A stretch of 64,000 nt of DNA from Rhodoferax sp. (lineage in GTDB: Bacteria; Pseudomonadota; Gammaproteobacteria; Burkholderiales; Burkholderiaceae_C). The position numbers were made by a program, and so were the translations under genes. Within the stretch, counting starts at the first letter, position 1, and each line of letters starts with the position of its first letter. Positions 9,329 to 20,020 of the stretch are shown here, piece by piece. Location of the stretch: NCBI GenBank assembly GCA_019449595.1, contig JAGRPL010000004.1, forward strand, positions 186,001 through 250,000. The letters run 5' to 3'. Below the pieces are notes generated by a model. It had not been told where the DNA came from. It saw nothing but the letters and a program-made list of their open reading frames with translations, and searched no databases.

Positions 9329-10186
9329 TCAAGTGGGGGCGTAGGCCAGGCGCACGTAGATAGGGGCAAACGCCTCGGCCTGGGTGATTTCGATCAGGGT
9401 TTCCTTGGCCAGCTCCAGCAGGGCGATGAAGGTCACCACCAGCACCGGAGCGCCGCTGGCGGCGTCAAACAGCTCTTCGAAACCGACAAAGCGCCGGCCC
9501 TGCAGCTTCTTGAGCACGATGCCCATGTGCTCGCGCACGGAGAGTTCCTCGCGGGTGATCTTGTGGTGCTGCACCAGCTTGGCCCGCTTGAGGATGTCGC
9601 GCCAGGCTTCCTGCAGGTCGGTCAGGTTGACTTCGGGGAAGCGCGGCTGCAGGGACTGCTCGATGTAGACCTCGGCCTTGAGAAAGTCGCGTCCGTACTG
9701 GGGAATGGCGTTGAGCCGGGCCGCGGCCTGCTTCATCTGCTCGTATTCGAGCAGACGGCGCACCAACTCGGCGCGGGGGTCTTCGGCCTCTTCTCCCTCG
9801 GCCACCTTCTTGGGCGGCAGCAGCATGCGCGACTTGATCTCGATCAGCATGGCCGCCATCAGCAGGTATTCGGCGGCCAGTTCCAGGTTGCGCTTGCGGA
9901 TCTGGTCCACATAGACCAGGTACTGGCGCGTCACGCTGAGCATGGGAATGTCCAGAATGTTGAAATTCTGCTTGCGGATCAGGTAGAGCAGCAGGTCCAG
10001 CGGGCCCTCGAACGCCTCCAGGAACACTTCCAGCGCGTCGGGCGGGATGTACAAATCCTGCGGCATGGCAAACAGCGGCTCGCCGTACAGGCGGGCCAGG
10101 GCCACCTGGTCCACCACCTCCGGCATGGCGGGCAGGACCGTCACTTGCGGCTCGGTGGAGGCGGCGTCCGCAGAAGTTTGCGTCAT
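9329..10186 (-). CDS. scpA: Segregation and condensation protein A
   Basis: Kleisin-like subunit of the SMC-ScpAB chromosome condensation complex. 285 aa with the hallmark [15 protein letters not shown] near residue 60 and the following [15 protein letters not shown] helix. The C-terminal winged-helix region is present. scpB is not adjacent. The gene sits upstream of panB with a 77-bp gap, downstream of a DUF3460 gene and repeat copy B. Confidence 0.93.
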   Translation of the reverse strand: MTQTSADAASTEPQVTVLPAMPEVVDQVALARLYGEPLFAMPQDLYIPPDALEVFLEAFEGPLDLLLYLIRKQNFNILDIPMLSVTRQYLVYVDQIRKRNLELAAEYLLMAAMLIEIKSRMLLPPKKVAEGEEAEDPRAELVRRLLEYEQMKQAAARLNAIPQYGRDFLKAEVYIEQSLQPRFPEVNLTDLQEAWRDILKRAKLVQHHKITREELSVREHMGIVLKKLQGRRFVGFEELFDAASGAPVLVVTFIALLELAKETLIEITQAEAFAPIYVRLAYAPT

Positions 10187-10189
10187 GGT

Positions 10190-10249
10190 TTTGCTATGAA
10201 AACAAGAGCGAGTTGCGCAGTTTTTGCGCGGCTCGCAGCCTGTTTTTAT
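10190..10249 (+). repeat. Interspersed 60-bp repeat, copy B
   Basis: Divergent copy filling the gap between the DUF3460 gene and scpA. It keeps TTGCTAT at the start, TTGCGCAG in the middle and TGTTTTTAT at the end; the first hairpin is weak here. It would be transcribed as part of the leftward operon mRNA. Confidence 0.6.
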
Positions 10250-10251
10250 GC

Positions 10252-10458
10252 TTAATTGCTGTCAGTCTGGTAGACGTAGGGCTTCTGGGCCACGCGGGCG
10301 TTGCGAAAGCCTTTCCAGAGGATGCGGTCCACCACCTTGTCCCACAGCAGGTTGCGGCCCTGGCGCTGCTGCGCCTCGAGCTCGGGCTGGGCGACCTTGA
10401 GCTGGTCGATGAACTGGGTGGCTTCGGACTTGTAGTCGGGGCGGCGAAAAATACTCAT
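10252..10458 (-). CDS. DUF3460 family small protein
   Basis: A 68-aa soluble, charged protein (MSIFRRPDYKSEATQFIDQL), recognised as the DUF3460 family conserved among beta-proteobacteria. Its function is unknown. No membrane or metal motif is visible. It stands just upstream of scpA, 65 bp apart with a repeat copy between, and downstream of the SulP gene. Confidence 0.88.
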   Translation of the reverse strand: MSIFRRPDYKSEATQFIDQLKVAQPELEAQQRQGRNLLWDKVVDRILWKGFRNARVAQKPYVYQTDSN

Positions 10459-10508
10459 GGCAATAACCTTGGTGAACCTCGTTGGCGCATTTTACCGGGC
10501 CGGGCGCG

Positions 10509-12197
10509 TCACGCCGCCGCGGGCAGGTCGGCCGCGGGTTGCGCGGCGGCGGCCAGGCCGGCGTTCAGGTCTGGGTAGAGGTGGCCGGCCCCCACCAGGT
10601 ACACGAAACCGCTGCGCCGGGCAATGTCCAGGGGCTGGTGGCTCAGGCCGCACACCAGCAGGCGCACGCCGACGCGGGTGCAGGTGCGCGCTAGGTCGTT
10701 GAGGGTGTCGGCCCCGGAGGAGTCGATGTAGATCACGTTCTTCAGGTCCAGCACCAGGGCGTCGCGGGGGAGCCGGTCCTGCAGGTCCTCGACCAGCTTG
10801 ACGGCGCCAAAGAACAGGGCGCCGTACAGGCGGTAGCCGGCAATGTCGCGGTCCGGCCCGGTCAGTGCCGGGTGGCTGGACAGGTCCACCGCTTCGCAGC
10901 GCGACAGGCTGGAGATCCGGTAGATGAACGTGATGCAGGCAGCCACCAGCCCCACCTCTACGGCCACCGTCAGATCAAACACCACGGTCAGGAAGAACAC
11001 CGCCAGCAGCGTGACCCGGTAGGGCAGGCGGAACTGGCGCAGGTGCAGGAACTCGCGCCACTCGCCCATGTTCCAGGCCACGAACATCAGGATCGCCGCC
11101 ATGGCCGCCAGCGGAATGTCCTGCGCCAGCGGCGCCGCCAGCAAAACAATCAGCAGCAGGGTGACCGAGTGCACGATGCCGGCAACGGGGGTGCTGGCAC
11201 CGCTCTTGACGTTGGTGCCGGTGCGCGCGATGGTGCCGGTGGCTGGCATGCCGCCAAAGAACGGGGTGACGAAGTTGGCAATGCCCTGGGCCATCAGCTC
11301 CTGGTTGGGGTTGTGGCGGTCGCCAATCATGCCGTCGGCCACGCGCGCGCACAGGAGCGACTCGATGGCGCCCAGCAGCGCCAGCGTGACAGCCGGAATG
11401 AACAGGAAGCGCGCCGACGCCCAGGAGAACGCCGGCCACTGCAGCGCCGGCAAGGCCGATGGAATGCCGCCAAAGCGGCTGCCGATGGTCTCCACCGGCA
11501 GCTTGAGCAGTGACACGCCCACCGTGGCCAGCACCAGCACCACGACCGAGCCAGGCACCACGGTCAGCCGGCTGGCCCAGGGGTGACGCACGCCCAGGCG
11601 CGGCATGGCCACGCGCCACAGCACGATGCCGCCCAGGCACAGCGTGGCTACGGCCGTGGCCTGCAGGTTGATGGTGGGCAGCGTGTGCTGCAGGGTGGAC
11701 AGGATGCCGAAGAAATCGGCCGGCATGGCGGTGACGCGCAAGCCCAGGAAATCCTTGACCTGCGACAGCGCAATCAGCACCGCAATGCCGTTGGTAAAGC
11801 CGATCACCACGGCCACCGGAATGAAGCGGATCAGCGTGCCCATGCGGAAGAACCCCATGGCAAACAGGATCACGCCCGACATGGCGGTGGCAATGATCAG
11901 GTTGGCCAGGCCGTAGCGCTCGACGATGCCGTAGACGATGACGATGAAGGCGCCTGCAGGGCCGCCAATCTGCACCCGGCTGCCGCCCAACAGCGAGACC
12001 AGCAGGCCGGCAATGATGGCGGTGAACAGGCCGGCCTCGGGTTTGAGCCCGCTGGCAATGGCAAAGGCCATGGCCAGCGGCAGCGCCACGACGCCCACGG
12101 TCAGGCCGGCACCCACGTCACGCAGGAAACGCTGCCGGGTATAGCCTTGCAGGGCGACCCGGATCTTGGGCTGGAATTCCCATGCTGGCCAGTTCAT
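10509..12197 (-). CDS. SulP family anion transporter with STAS domain
   Basis: Inner-membrane anion transporter (sulfate, bicarbonate or dicarboxylate class; the substrate cannot be told). 562 aa from the ATG at 12197 (MNWPAWEFQPKIR), chosen over a longer in-frame start at 12281 because the family signature LTVGVVALPLAMAFAIASG then falls at the expected place and AGGTG lies nine bases upstream. About 10-12 hydrophobic segments span residues 25-430. A cytoplasmic STAS domain follows, with VIYIDSSGADTL in its phospho-acceptor loop. It is 47 bp downstream of metG on the same strand. Confidence 0.92.
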   Translation of the reverse strand: MNWPAWEFQPKIRVALQGYTRQRFLRDVGAGLTVGVVALPLAMAFAIASGLKPEAGLFTAIIAGLLVSLLGGSRVQIGGPAGAFIVIVYGIVERYGLANLIIATAMSGVILFAMGFFRMGTLIRFIPVAVVIGFTNGIAVLIALSQVKDFLGLRVTAMPADFFGILSTLQHTLPTINLQATAVATLCLGGIVLWRVAMPRLGVRHPWASRLTVVPGSVVVLVLATVGVSLLKLPVETIGSRFGGIPSALPALQWPAFSWASARFLFIPAVTLALLGAIESLLCARVADGMIGDRHNPNQELMAQGIANFVTPFFGGMPATGTIARTGTNVKSGASTPVAGIVHSVTLLLIVLLAAPLAQDIPLAAMAAILMFVAWNMGEWREFLHLRQFRLPYRVTLLAVFFLTVVFDLTVAVEVGLVAACITFIYRISSLSRCEAVDLSSHPALTGPDRDIAGYRLYGALFFGAVKLVEDLQDRLPRDALVLDLKNVIYIDSSGADTLNDLARTCTRVGVRLLVCGLSHQPLDIARRSGFVYLVGAGHLYPDLNAGLAAAAQPAADLPAAA

Positions 12198-12244
12198 CGG
12201 AGCACCTTGTCGACAAGCCTTGCCATGGGAGTGTGTCCGGTCGG

Positions 12245-14389
12245 TTAGTGAATCCGCATGCCCGGCTGGGCACCGGGCCACGGGTTGAGGATGTAGATGC
12301 CCGGCTGGGCGGCTTCGTCGGCGTGGCTGGCGGCCAGCACCATGCCCTCGCTCAGGCCGAACTTCATCTTGCGCGGCGCCAGGTTGGCCACCAGCACGGT
12401 GAGCTGGCCCACCAGTTGCGCCGGCTGGTACATGCTGGCAATGCCGCTGAACACGTTGCGCATCCGGGGCTGGCCGGCTTCGTCCTTCTCGCCCACGTCC
12501 AGCGTCAGGCGCAACAATTTGGTGGAACCTTCCACCGCCTCGCAGTTGACGATCCTGGCGATGCGCAGGTCGATCTTGGCAAAGTCGTCGATGCCGATGG
12601 TGGACGCCAGCGCCTCGCCGCCGGGGGCGTTGGGGTCTGCCGGGGTGGCGGCTGCCGCGGGTTTTGCTCCTTTTTTAGGAGCTGCCTGCGCAGGTTCTAC
12701 GGGTGCTGTTGGCTCTTTTGGCTCGAAAAGTGCATCCAGCTGCTCGGGGGTGACGCGTTGCATCAGGTGCTGGTAGGGCTGGATGGCGGCCACATCGCCG
12801 GCCACGTCCCATTGCTGCATGCTGGTGCCGACAAAGGTTTCCACGGCCCCGGCCAGTGCGGGCAGCACCGGGGCCAGGTAGCGGGTCAGCACGGCAAAGG
12901 TGTTGATCAGCACCGAGCAGACCTGGTGCAGGGCTTCGTTGTTGGCCGTGTCCTTGGCCAGGTCCCAGGGCTTGTTCTGGTCCACGTAGGCGTTGACCTT
13001 GTCGGCCAGCGCCATGATCTCGCGCGTGGCCTTGCCGAACTCGCGGGTCTCGTACATCTGGGCCAGCGCCGGGCCGGCGGCGCGGATTTCGGCCAGCAGC
13101 GCGCTGCCCTGCGCGCCAAAGTCCCGGGTCAACTTGCCCTCGAAGCGCTTGGTCAGAAAGCCCGCGGCGCGGCTGGCGATGTTGACGTACTTGCCGATCA
13201 GGTCGCTGTTGACCCGCAGCATGAAGTCGTCGGCGTTGAAGTCGATGTCTTCGTTGCGGGCGGAGAGCTTGGCTGCCAGGTAGTAGCGCAGCCACTCGGC
13301 GTTCATGCCCAGGCTGAGGTACTTGAGCGGGTCGAGGCCCGTGCCGCGGCTCTTGCTCATCTTCTCGCCGTTGTTCACGGTCAGGAAACCGTGCACGAAC
13401 ACGTTGTCGGGCACCTTGCGGCCGCTGAAGTGCAGGGTGGCGGGCCAGAACAGGGTGTGGAAGGTGACGATGTCCTTGCCGATGAAGTGGTACTGCTCCA
13501 GCGCCGGGTTGGCCATGTAGGCGTCGTAGTCCTCGCCGCGCTTTTCCAGCAGGTTCTTCAGCGACGCCAGGTAGCCGATGGGGGCGTCCAGCCAGACGTA
13601 GAAGTACTTGCCCGGCGCGTCGGGGATCTCGATGCCGAAGTAGGGCGCGTCGCGCGAGATGTCCCAGTCGCCCAGGCCTTCGCTTTGCGTGCCGTCGGGG
13701 TTGGTGCGCACCGAGAACCATTCCTTGACCTTGTTGGCCACCTCGGGCTGCAGCTTGCCGTCCTGCGTCCAGCGGGACAGGAATTCGACGCAGCGCGGGT
13801 CCGACAGCTTGAAGAAGAAGTGCTCGGAATTTTTCAGCACCGGCTTGGCCCCCGACAGGGCCGAGAACGGGTTGATGAGGTCGGTCGGGGCATAGACTGC
13901 GCCGCACACTTCGCAGTTGTCGCCGTACTGGTCCTTGGCGTGGCATTTGGGGCATTCGCCCTTGATGAAACGGTCGGGCAGGAACATGTTCTTCTCGGGG
14001 TCGAAGAACTGCTCAATGGTGCGGGTCTCGATCAGCGAGCCGCCGGCGTTGTCGCGCAGGTCACGGTAGATCTGCTGCGCCAGGGCGTGGTTCTCCGGGC
14101 CGTCGGTGCTGTGCCAGTTGTCAAAGCTGATGTGAAAGCCATCCAGGTACTGCTTGCGCCCGGCAGCGATGTCGGCCACGAACTGCTGGGGCGTCTTGCC
14201 GGCCTTTTCGGCCGCGATCATGATGGGCGCGCCATGGGTATCGTCGGCGCCGCAGAAGTTCACGGCATGGCCCTGCATGCGCTGGAACCGCACCCAGATG
14301 TCGGCCTGGATGTATTCCATGATGTGGCCGATGTGGAAGTTGCCGTTGGCGTAGGGCAGGGCGGTGGTGACGAAGAGTTGGCGTGGCAT
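12245..14389 (-). CDS. metG: Methionyl-tRNA synthetase
   Basis: Charges tRNA-Met in the cytoplasm. 714 aa, the long form with a C-terminal dimerisation and tRNA-binding domain. Seen: HIGH motif (FHIGH, about 18-22), four-cysteine zinc site CPKC...CEVC near 146-162, KMSKS at 343-347, and the EMAP-like tRNA-binding domain from about 605 ([20 protein letters not shown]). Residues about 556-575 ([19 protein letters not shown] region) form a low-complexity linker that coincides with repeat copy C, so part of the linker appears to be repeat-derived. It is probably the first gene of the leftward run into SulP. Confidence 0.97.
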   Translation of the reverse strand: MPRQLFVTTALPYANGNFHIGHIMEYIQADIWVRFQRMQGHAVNFCGADDTHGAPIMIAAEKAGKTPQQFVADIAAGRKQYLDGFHISFDNWHSTDGPENHALAQQIYRDLRDNAGGSLIETRTIEQFFDPEKNMFLPDRFIKGECPKCHAKDQYGDNCEVCGAVYAPTDLINPFSALSGAKPVLKNSEHFFFKLSDPRCVEFLSRWTQDGKLQPEVANKVKEWFSVRTNPDGTQSEGLGDWDISRDAPYFGIEIPDAPGKYFYVWLDAPIGYLASLKNLLEKRGEDYDAYMANPALEQYHFIGKDIVTFHTLFWPATLHFSGRKVPDNVFVHGFLTVNNGEKMSKSRGTGLDPLKYLSLGMNAEWLRYYLAAKLSARNEDIDFNADDFMLRVNSDLIGKYVNIASRAAGFLTKRFEGKLTRDFGAQGSALLAEIRAAGPALAQMYETREFGKATREIMALADKVNAYVDQNKPWDLAKDTANNEALHQVCSVLINTFAVLTRYLAPVLPALAGAVETFVGTSMQQWDVAGDVAAIQPYQHLMQRVTPEQLDALFEPKEPTAPVEPAQAAPKKGAKPAAAATPADPNAPGGEALASTIGIDDFAKIDLRIARIVNCEAVEGSTKLLRLTLDVGEKDEAGQPRMRNVFSGIASMYQPAQLVGQLTVLVANLAPRKMKFGLSEGMVLAASHADEAAQPGIYILNPWPGAQPGMRIH
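12665..12724 (+). repeat. Interspersed 60-bp repeat, copy C, inside metG
   Basis: TGCTCCTTTTTTAGGAGC makes a perfect GCTCC/GGAGC stem with a 7-base loop, a compensatory change from the usual GCTAT/ATAGC. It is followed by CTGCCTGCGCAGG, ACGGGTGCTG and TTTT. The copy lies in frame in the MetG interdomain linker and is read on the opposite strand. Confidence 0.7.
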
Positions 14390-14422
14390 GAAAACGGGGC
14401 TTTCTGGGTACAGCCTCTGATT

Positions 14423-17400
14423 TTAGTCGTGGGCGGCCTTTTGCGAGGCGGGGCCCGGCTCGGGAGTGTCTTCGCCCAGCAGGGACCGCAGCAGGGTGTG
14501 CGCCTCCTGGAAGGCGAAGGCGTCAATCGCCTGCCCCAGGGCCTTGGCCTGCCGGGGGTAGTGCTGCTCCAGGGCTGGTTGCAGTTCGGCAAACAGGTCG
14601 GCCGCATCCAGGTCATCGGTGGCCAGCAAGTTGCGCAGGGTCTGCAGCCTGGCCTGCAGTTCGGGCAGCGGGCTCTCGGGTGCCGCAGCGCCGGCGGGAA
14701 ACTGCCCCAGCGGCTGCAGGGCGTCCACCGTTCGGGTCAGGGCGGCGCCGAGCTGGTCCAGCGCGGTGTCCACGGCGGCGGGGGCCTGTGTGTGCCTGAG
14801 CGCGTCTTCCACCGCCGCGGCGTGGGTCTGCACGGCCGTCAGGCCCAGCGTTCCCGCCAGCCCCTTGAGGGTGTGCAGGCGGCGCAGGGCGGCTTGCGGG
14901 TCCGCCTGGCGGATGTCGGCACGCGCCTTGCGGGCGTCGCCCGCATGGTCGCTGGCAAAGTGCTGCAGCAGGCCGGCCAGTCGGGAGGCGTCTCCGCGCA
15001 GGGCCCGCAGACCGGCTTCCAGGTTGAGTTCCCCGATCTGTTCCAGCACCTGCCGCACGCCGGCGTCCGCCACTGGGAGCAGGGGGCTGCCGCCGTCCGG
15101 CACCTGCGGGGCGGCGGCGGGGTCCGGGGCTTGCGGCAGCCAGGTGGCCAGCACCCGGCACAACTGGTCGGGGTCCACCGGCTTGGGAATGTGGTCGTTC
15201 ATGCCGGCCTGCAGCGCGACGGCCTTGTCCTCGGCAAACGCGTTGGCCGTCATGGCAATCACCGGCGTGTGGGCGTGCTGCGGCTGGGCCCGGATCTGGC
15301 GGGTGGCCTCCAGCCCGTCCATGTTGGGCATCTGGATGTCCATGAGGATCAGGTCGTAGGGGGCACGCTGCGCGCAGGCAACGGCGGCCAGACCGTCGTC
15401 GGCGATGTCCACCACAAAACCCAGGTCCTGCAGCAGTTCGCGGGCGACTTCCTGGTTGAGCGCATTGTCTTCGGCCAGCAGGATGCGTTGCCCGGCCACA
15501 AAGCGGGGCGTCGCCGTGCCGCGCACCGGCGCCACGGTGGTGGTGTGCGCCTGTCCCCAGGTGCTGGCGATGGTGTCGGCCAGCAGGGCCGGCATGACGG
15601 GCTTGGGCAGGAAGGCGGCGAACACGCCCCCTTCGGCGTCTTCCGTCGGGCAACCCACGCTGCCGCTGACGAGTATGCACACCGGTTGCTGGCGCAGGGC
15701 CAACTGCCGGATGCGCTGGCAGGTTTCCAGCCCGTTGAGGCCGGGCATCTGCCAGTCGGACAGCACGATCCGGTACGGGTCGCCCAGCGCGTCGGCCTCG
15801 GCAATGCGTACCAGCGCCTGCATGCCCGAGGCGACCGCGTCGGCCCGCGCGCCCAGGGTGGTCAGCATGTCGGTCATGGGTTCGCGCGCTTCCTCCATGT
15901 CGTCCACCACCAGCACCCGCGTGCCGGGTGGCAGCACGCTGCTGGCCCGCGAGGGGGCGGCGGCATTCATGCCAAAAGGGGCCTCGAACCAGAAGGTGCT
16001 GCCTGTGCCCGGCGCGCTGTGCACGCCGACCTGGCCGTCCATCATCCCGGCCAGGCGCTGGGAAATGGCCAGCCCCAGACCGGTCCCGCCGTAGGTGCGG
16101 GTGGTCGACACGTCGGCCTGCTGGAAGGCCGCAAACAGCTTGGTCTGCTGCTCGGCGCTCAGCCCGATGCCGGTGTCGCGCACTTCAAAGCGGATCCAGG
16201 CCTGGTTGCCTTCCTGGCGCGTGATGCGCCCGTGCAGGACCACGCTGCCTTTTTCGGTGAACTTGATGGCGTTGCTGACGAAGTTGAGCAGGATCTGGCC
16301 CAGCCGCACGCCGTCGCCATGCAGCACGGCGGGCAGGCTGCCAATTTCCACGGCTACTTCCAGCCCCTTGGCCTCGGCCTTGTCGGCCGTGAGGGCGAAC
16401 ACGTTGCTGATGACACGCTCCAGCTCGAAATCGGTGGGGTCCAGCGCCATTTTCCCGGCCTCGATCTTGGAGAAATCGAGGATGTCGTTGATCACCGCCA
16501 GCAGATGCATGGCGGCGCCCGACACCTTGTCGAGCTGCTGCTGCTGGCGTGCATTGGTGGTGTCGCGCCGGATCAGGTGCGTCAGGCCGATGATGGCGTT
16601 CATGGGGGTGCGGATTTCGTGGCTCATGTTGGCCAGGAAGGCGCTCTTGGCCTGGTTGGCGCTTTCGGCCACCTGGGTGGCGTGGCGCAACTCCGCGTTG
16701 GCGTATTGCAGCTGCAGGGTTTGTCGGGTGAGGGCGTTGCTGGTCTCTTCCAGTTTGGCGGTGCGCTCGCCCACCAGCTGTTCCAGCTCGTCGCGGTAGC
16801 GCATCAACTCCTGCTCGGTGCGTTTGCGGTCGGTGATGTCCACCCAGACCCCGGTCATGAAGGTCTTGTTGCGCAGGCGCAGCGGGCGCATGGAAATCCA
16901 GTAGTCCCGGAAATCGCCCTGCTTGGTGCGGCGCCGGTTTTCAAAGGCCAGGCCGCCTTCGATGACGATCTGGCGCACGCGCTGGTCCACCTCCGCGCGC
17001 GTCAGGTCGGCCTGGATGTCGTAGATCGAGAGCTGGGCAAACTCTTCGCGGCTGTAGCCCAGGCTGGTGTAGGTGGCCTCGTTGAACTGGGTGAAACGCA
17101 GGTCCTCCAGGTCCACCACCACAATCCCCACGGGGGCCTGGCTGAAGACGCTGGCGTACAGCTCCTCGCTGTCGCGCAGGGCTTCCTGCGCCTGGCGCCG
17201 CTCGCGCTGGGCATCGCGAAAGGCCAGCACCGCGCGCGCCATGTCGCTGATCAGGGAGTCCGTGCGTTTGGCCATGGCGGCCACCGCGGCAAAGGTCTTT
17301 GCGTCGCCGGCGCTCTCCTGGCCCAGAGACAGATCCTGCAGGCTGGTGTTGAGCCGGTCCAGGCGGCGCGCCAGGGATATGGCGGCCAGCAGCCACAGCA

Positions 17401-18040
17401 GGATCAGCACGGCCGTGCCCAGGGCGCTGATGGTCACCATGCGCTGGCCATACGCCTGCAGCTCCTGCTGCACCTGGGCACCCTTGTGCTGGGCGTTGTC
17501 GATGTAGATGTCGATGATCTTCGAGAGCTGCAGGGCGAACTGGGCGTAGTGCTCGCCCGCCTGCACCAGGTGCTGCCCCGCCAGGTCCCGGTTGACGGAC
17601 ATGAGGTCGGTGCTCATCAGCGCGAATTCACGGAAATGGGCGAAGGACTGCAGCGTGGCCGGCAGCATGGCTCGCACCAGCTCCTGCTCGTGGACGCTGG
17701 CAATGGCAATCAGCCGCTGCTCCAGCAGCGCGAGCTTGTCCACGATCTGCGTGTGCAGGCGGTAGGCCTGCTCCTCGTTGATCTTTCCGGCCTTGGCAGC
17801 CGTCAGGGCCTGGGAGACGCCCAGCTGGATCTCCAGCAGCTGCTTGCTGATGGCGGCGGCTTCGACGGACTCGAGCAGGCGCTCGGTCTGCGCGCGCGAG
17901 GCGGCTTCCTGCGCGGCGCGCAATTTGCTTTGTGCCACGTAATCGAACACGGCCCCGGCGGTGAGCGCCAAGGCCACGGGCAGGAAAAAATACAGCAGGA
18001 ACCGGACGCGTCGCAACCGGTTCAGATCGACAAAGGGCAT
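14423..18040 (-). CDS. Membrane hybrid sensor histidine kinase (HisKA, two REC, Hpt)
   Basis: A 1205-aa phosphorelay kinase. Seen in order: two N-terminal membrane helices (about 12-32 and 210-235) flanking a helical sensor domain, a linker, a PAS domain (about 300-415), a coiled coil, HisKA with [10 protein letters not shown] (phospho-His474), an ATPase domain with NAIKFTEKG and a GTGLGLAIS box, receiver 1 (LSDWQMPG, Asp762), receiver 2 ([11 protein letters not shown], Asp901) and a C-terminal Hpt domain (LHTLKGL, His1056). The input signal is unknown. The ATG at 18040 ([14 protein letters not shown]) gives a short cytoplasmic tail before the first helix. It is the last gene of an operon after the HD-GYP regulator and the SixA-like gene, and the relay may end on that HD-GYP receiver. 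Confidence 0.93.
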   Translation of the reverse strand: MPFVDLNRLRRVRFLLYFFLPVALALTAGAVFDYVAQSKLRAAQEAASRAQTERLLESVEAAAISKQLLEIQLGVSQALTAAKAGKINEEQAYRLHTQIVDKLALLEQRLIAIASVHEQELVRAMLPATLQSFAHFREFALMSTDLMSVNRDLAGQHLVQAGEHYAQFALQLSKIIDIYIDNAQHKGAQVQQELQAYGQRMVTISALGTAVLILLWLLAAISLARRLDRLNTSLQDLSLGQESAGDAKTFAAVAAMAKRTDSLISDMARAVLAFRDAQRERRQAQEALRDSEELYASVFSQAPVGIVVVDLEDLRFTQFNEATYTSLGYSREEFAQLSIYDIQADLTRAEVDQRVRQIVIEGGLAFENRRRTKQGDFRDYWISMRPLRLRNKTFMTGVWVDITDRKRTEQELMRYRDELEQLVGERTAKLEETSNALTRQTLQLQYANAELRHATQVAESANQAKSAFLANMSHEIRTPMNAIIGLTHLIRRDTTNARQQQQLDKVSGAAMHLLAVINDILDFSKIEAGKMALDPTDFELERVISNVFALTADKAEAKGLEVAVEIGSLPAVLHGDGVRLGQILLNFVSNAIKFTEKGSVVLHGRITRQEGNQAWIRFEVRDTGIGLSAEQQTKLFAAFQQADVSTTRTYGGTGLGLAISQRLAGMMDGQVGVHSAPGTGSTFWFEAPFGMNAAAPSRASSVLPPGTRVLVVDDMEEAREPMTDMLTTLGARADAVASGMQALVRIAEADALGDPYRIVLSDWQMPGLNGLETCQRIRQLALRQQPVCILVSGSVGCPTEDAEGGVFAAFLPKPVMPALLADTIASTWGQAHTTTVAPVRGTATPRFVAGQRILLAEDNALNQEVARELLQDLGFVVDIADDGLAAVACAQRAPYDLILMDIQMPNMDGLEATRQIRAQPQHAHTPVIAMTANAFAEDKAVALQAGMNDHIPKPVDPDQLCRVLATWLPQAPDPAAAPQVPDGGSPLLPVADAGVRQVLEQIGELNLEAGLRALRGDASRLAGLLQHFASDHAGDARKARADIRQADPQAALRRLHTLKGLAGTLGLTAVQTHAAAVEDALRHTQAPAAVDTALDQLGAALTRTVDALQPLGQFPAGAAAPESPLPELQARLQTLRNLLATDDLDAADLFAELQPALEQHYPRQAKALGQAIDAFAFQEAHTLLRSLLGEDTPEPGPASQKAAHD

Positions 18041-18077
18041 GGCGGGGGCGTCCGGGTGAAAAAGGGAAGCTGCGGCT

Positions 18078-18770
18078 TCATGGCGGGGGTTCGCGCAACT
18101 GGGCCCACAGGGTGGGCGGGATACTGGCCACGTACTCGAAGCGGCCGTCACCCAGGGGGCGAATGACCACCACCGTTCCCTCGGGCTTGACGAAGTAGCC
18201 GATCAGGTCGGCCATGTTGGGGGCGTGGGCTACCACCACCAGGTTGCTGCCGGCCGGTACCGGTGTGGACAGCAGCTTGCGTGTTGCCGCCAGGACGGGC
18301 TTCTTTTCTTCGGTGGTGAGGTTGGCGGAGTAGGCGAGGTTGTTTTCGGGCTGGAGGTGCAGGCGCTGGGCGGGAAATGCCAGTTCGGCGGTTTCACGGG
18401 CGCGGCACAGCGGGCTGTAAAGCACTGCAGTGACCGGGATCTTGGCCTGGCGCATGGCCTGGCCGACGCTGACGGCCATCCTGCGACCGGCGTTGTTGAG
18501 CTGGCGCTGGGTCCGGCAGTCGCTCAGGTCGATGCGGGGGGCCTGGTCAGCACGGCGGTTGTCGGTGGTGCCGTGGCGCATGTACAGCACAAACCCGCCG
18601 TGCTGTATCTGCGCCAGCAGGGACCGGTCCGCAAAACGCTCCACAAAAGGGGCCGGCGCCGGCAGCGTTTCGGTCGCCTGCGCGCCGCCCAGCAGGCCGC
18701 ACAGCGCCAGGATGCAACCCCAGTGTCGTGTGCGGGGACGGGGCGGCAGTGCGTGGTGCAGTGGGCGCAT
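18078..18770 (-). CDS. Exported SixA-like histidine phosphatase
   Basis: A 230-aa histidine-phosphatase-fold protein with an N-terminal hydrophobic export signal (about 18-32, ending near AQA). The catalytic RHG is at 65-67 (YMRHGTTD), [11 protein letters not shown] carries the second arginine, and VVVAHAPNM carries the second histidine. SixA proteins remove phosphate from Hpt domains in the cytoplasm; this one should be periplasmic and so probably acts on another phospho-substrate. It sits two bases after the HD-GYP gene stop and 37 bp before the kinase gene, in the same operon. Confidence 0.85.
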   Translation of the reverse strand: MRPLHHALPPRPRTRHWGCILALCGLLGGAQATETLPAPAPFVERFADRSLLAQIQHGGFVLYMRHGTTDNRRADQAPRIDLSDCRTQRQLNNAGRRMAVSVGQAMRQAKIPVTAVLYSPLCRARETAELAFPAQRLHLQPENNLAYSANLTTEEKKPVLAATRKLLSTPVPAGSNLVVVAHAPNMADLIGYFVKPEGTVVVIRPLGDGRFEYVASIPPTLWAQLREPPP

Positions 18771-18772
18771 GC

Positions 18773-19945
18773 TCAGTCTCCTGCGTGGAGGGCGGGGGCG
18801 TCGGCATAGCGTGCGGCGATGCCGGTGAAGTCATCGACCAGCTGCGTGAAGGCATCCACAATGTCCGGGTCAAAGTGCTTGCCGCGGCCTTCGACAATGA
18901 TGTGGACCGTGTCCTCCAGCGAAAACGCTTTCTTGTAATGGCGCTGCGAGATCAGGGCGTCAAAGACATCGGCCAGGGCCATCAGGCGCGCGCACAGGGG
19001 AATGGCGTCGCCCTGCAGGCCCGCGGGGTAGCCCGAGCCGTCCCACTTCTCGTGGTGGTTGCCGGCGATCTGCTGCGCGGTCTCCAGAAACGCCAGCGGG
19101 CCGGCGGTCGGCTGTGCCGCGGCGTCGGCGGGCGATGGCGTGTCCTGCACGCGCTGCATCGCCTCTCCAATGGCCTGCGCGCCGATGGCGGCGTGCGTTT
19201 TCATGATCTCGAACTCGGCGGGGGTGAGCTTGCCGGGCTTCAGGAGGATGGCGTCCGGAATGCCGACCTTGCCGATGTCGTGCAGCGGCGCGGCCTTGGC
19301 AATGCGCTGGCGCTGGTCTTCGGTTGCCAGCGCGGCGCGAAAACGGGGGTGGCTTTTCAGGCGCTCCATGAGCGCCTCGATGTAGGCCTGCGTGCGGCGC
19401 AGGTGGTTGCCGGTTTCGTTGTCCCGCTTTTCTGCCAGCGTGGCCATGGCCAGCAGGCTGAAGTCCTTGATCAGCTCGTTCTCGGCCATGCGCCGGTGCA
19501 CTTCGGCGTCGAGAAAGGCGTTCTGGTCGCTCAGCCAGTCGCGGGCCTTCTTGAGTTCCAGCTGGGCACGTATGCGTGCCAACAGGAGCGCGGGCTTGAC
19601 GGGTTTGGTGACGTAATCGACGGCGCCCAGTGCCAGGCCACGCTCTTCGTCTTCGTCGGCATCCATGGCGGTGACGAAAATCACCGGAATGTGGCGCAGG
19701 TGCTCCTGGGTGCGCAGGGACTCCAGCACCTGGTAGCCGTTCATCTGCGGCATCATCACGTCCAGCAGGATCAGGTCGGGCCGGGGGGCGGTTTCCACCA
19801 CCTGCAGGGCCCGCTGTCCCGAGTTGGCCACCCGCACATGGAAGTAGGGGCGTAGCAGCTGCCCGATGACGGTCAGGTTTTCCTTGGTGTCATCGACGAC
19901 GAGCACCGTGGCTTGCGCGGGATAGGCCGAATCAGTGATGGGCAT
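18773..19945 (-). CDS. Response regulator with HD-GYP c-di-GMP phosphodiesterase
   Basis: 390 aa. The receiver domain (14-130) has the acidic VVDD pair near 18-19, phospho-acceptor Asp62 and a KP pair near 115. It is followed by an HD-GYP domain with HD at 222-223 (LHDIGKVGIP) and HHEKWDGSGYP at 297-307. All signature residues are present, so active hydrolysis of cyclic di-GMP is expected. It leads the leftward operon with the SixA-like gene and the hybrid kinase, which is its likely phosphate donor. Confidence 0.94.
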   Translation of the reverse strand: MPITDSAYPAQATVLVVDDTKENLTVIGQLLRPYFHVRVANSGQRALQVVETAPRPDLILLDVMMPQMNGYQVLESLRTQEHLRHIPVIFVTAMDADEDEERGLALGAVDYVTKPVKPALLLARIRAQLELKKARDWLSDQNAFLDAEVHRRMAENELIKDFSLLAMATLAEKRDNETGNHLRRTQAYIEALMERLKSHPRFRAALATEDQRQRIAKAAPLHDIGKVGIPDAILLKPGKLTPAEFEIMKTHAAIGAQAIGEAMQRVQDTPSPADAAAQPTAGPLAFLETAQQIAGNHHEKWDGSGYPAGLQGDAIPLCARLMALADVFDALISQRHYKKAFSLEDTVHIIVEGRGKHFDPDIVDAFTQLVDDFTGIAARYADAPALHAGD

Positions 19946-20020
19946 GGTGGCGGTATTCCCCTGGCAGTGGTGGAAAAGAACCTACCGCTTCATTATGGGG
20001 CACGGCACAACCGCCGGAAA

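Noticed and set aside
12182..18166. A 1994-codon open frame on the plus strand
   Set aside because: It is antisense to metG and the hybrid kinase gene, both of which have clear motifs. Long antisense frames are normal in GC-rich DNA, and the translation is His/Gly/Gln/Val-rich with no domain.
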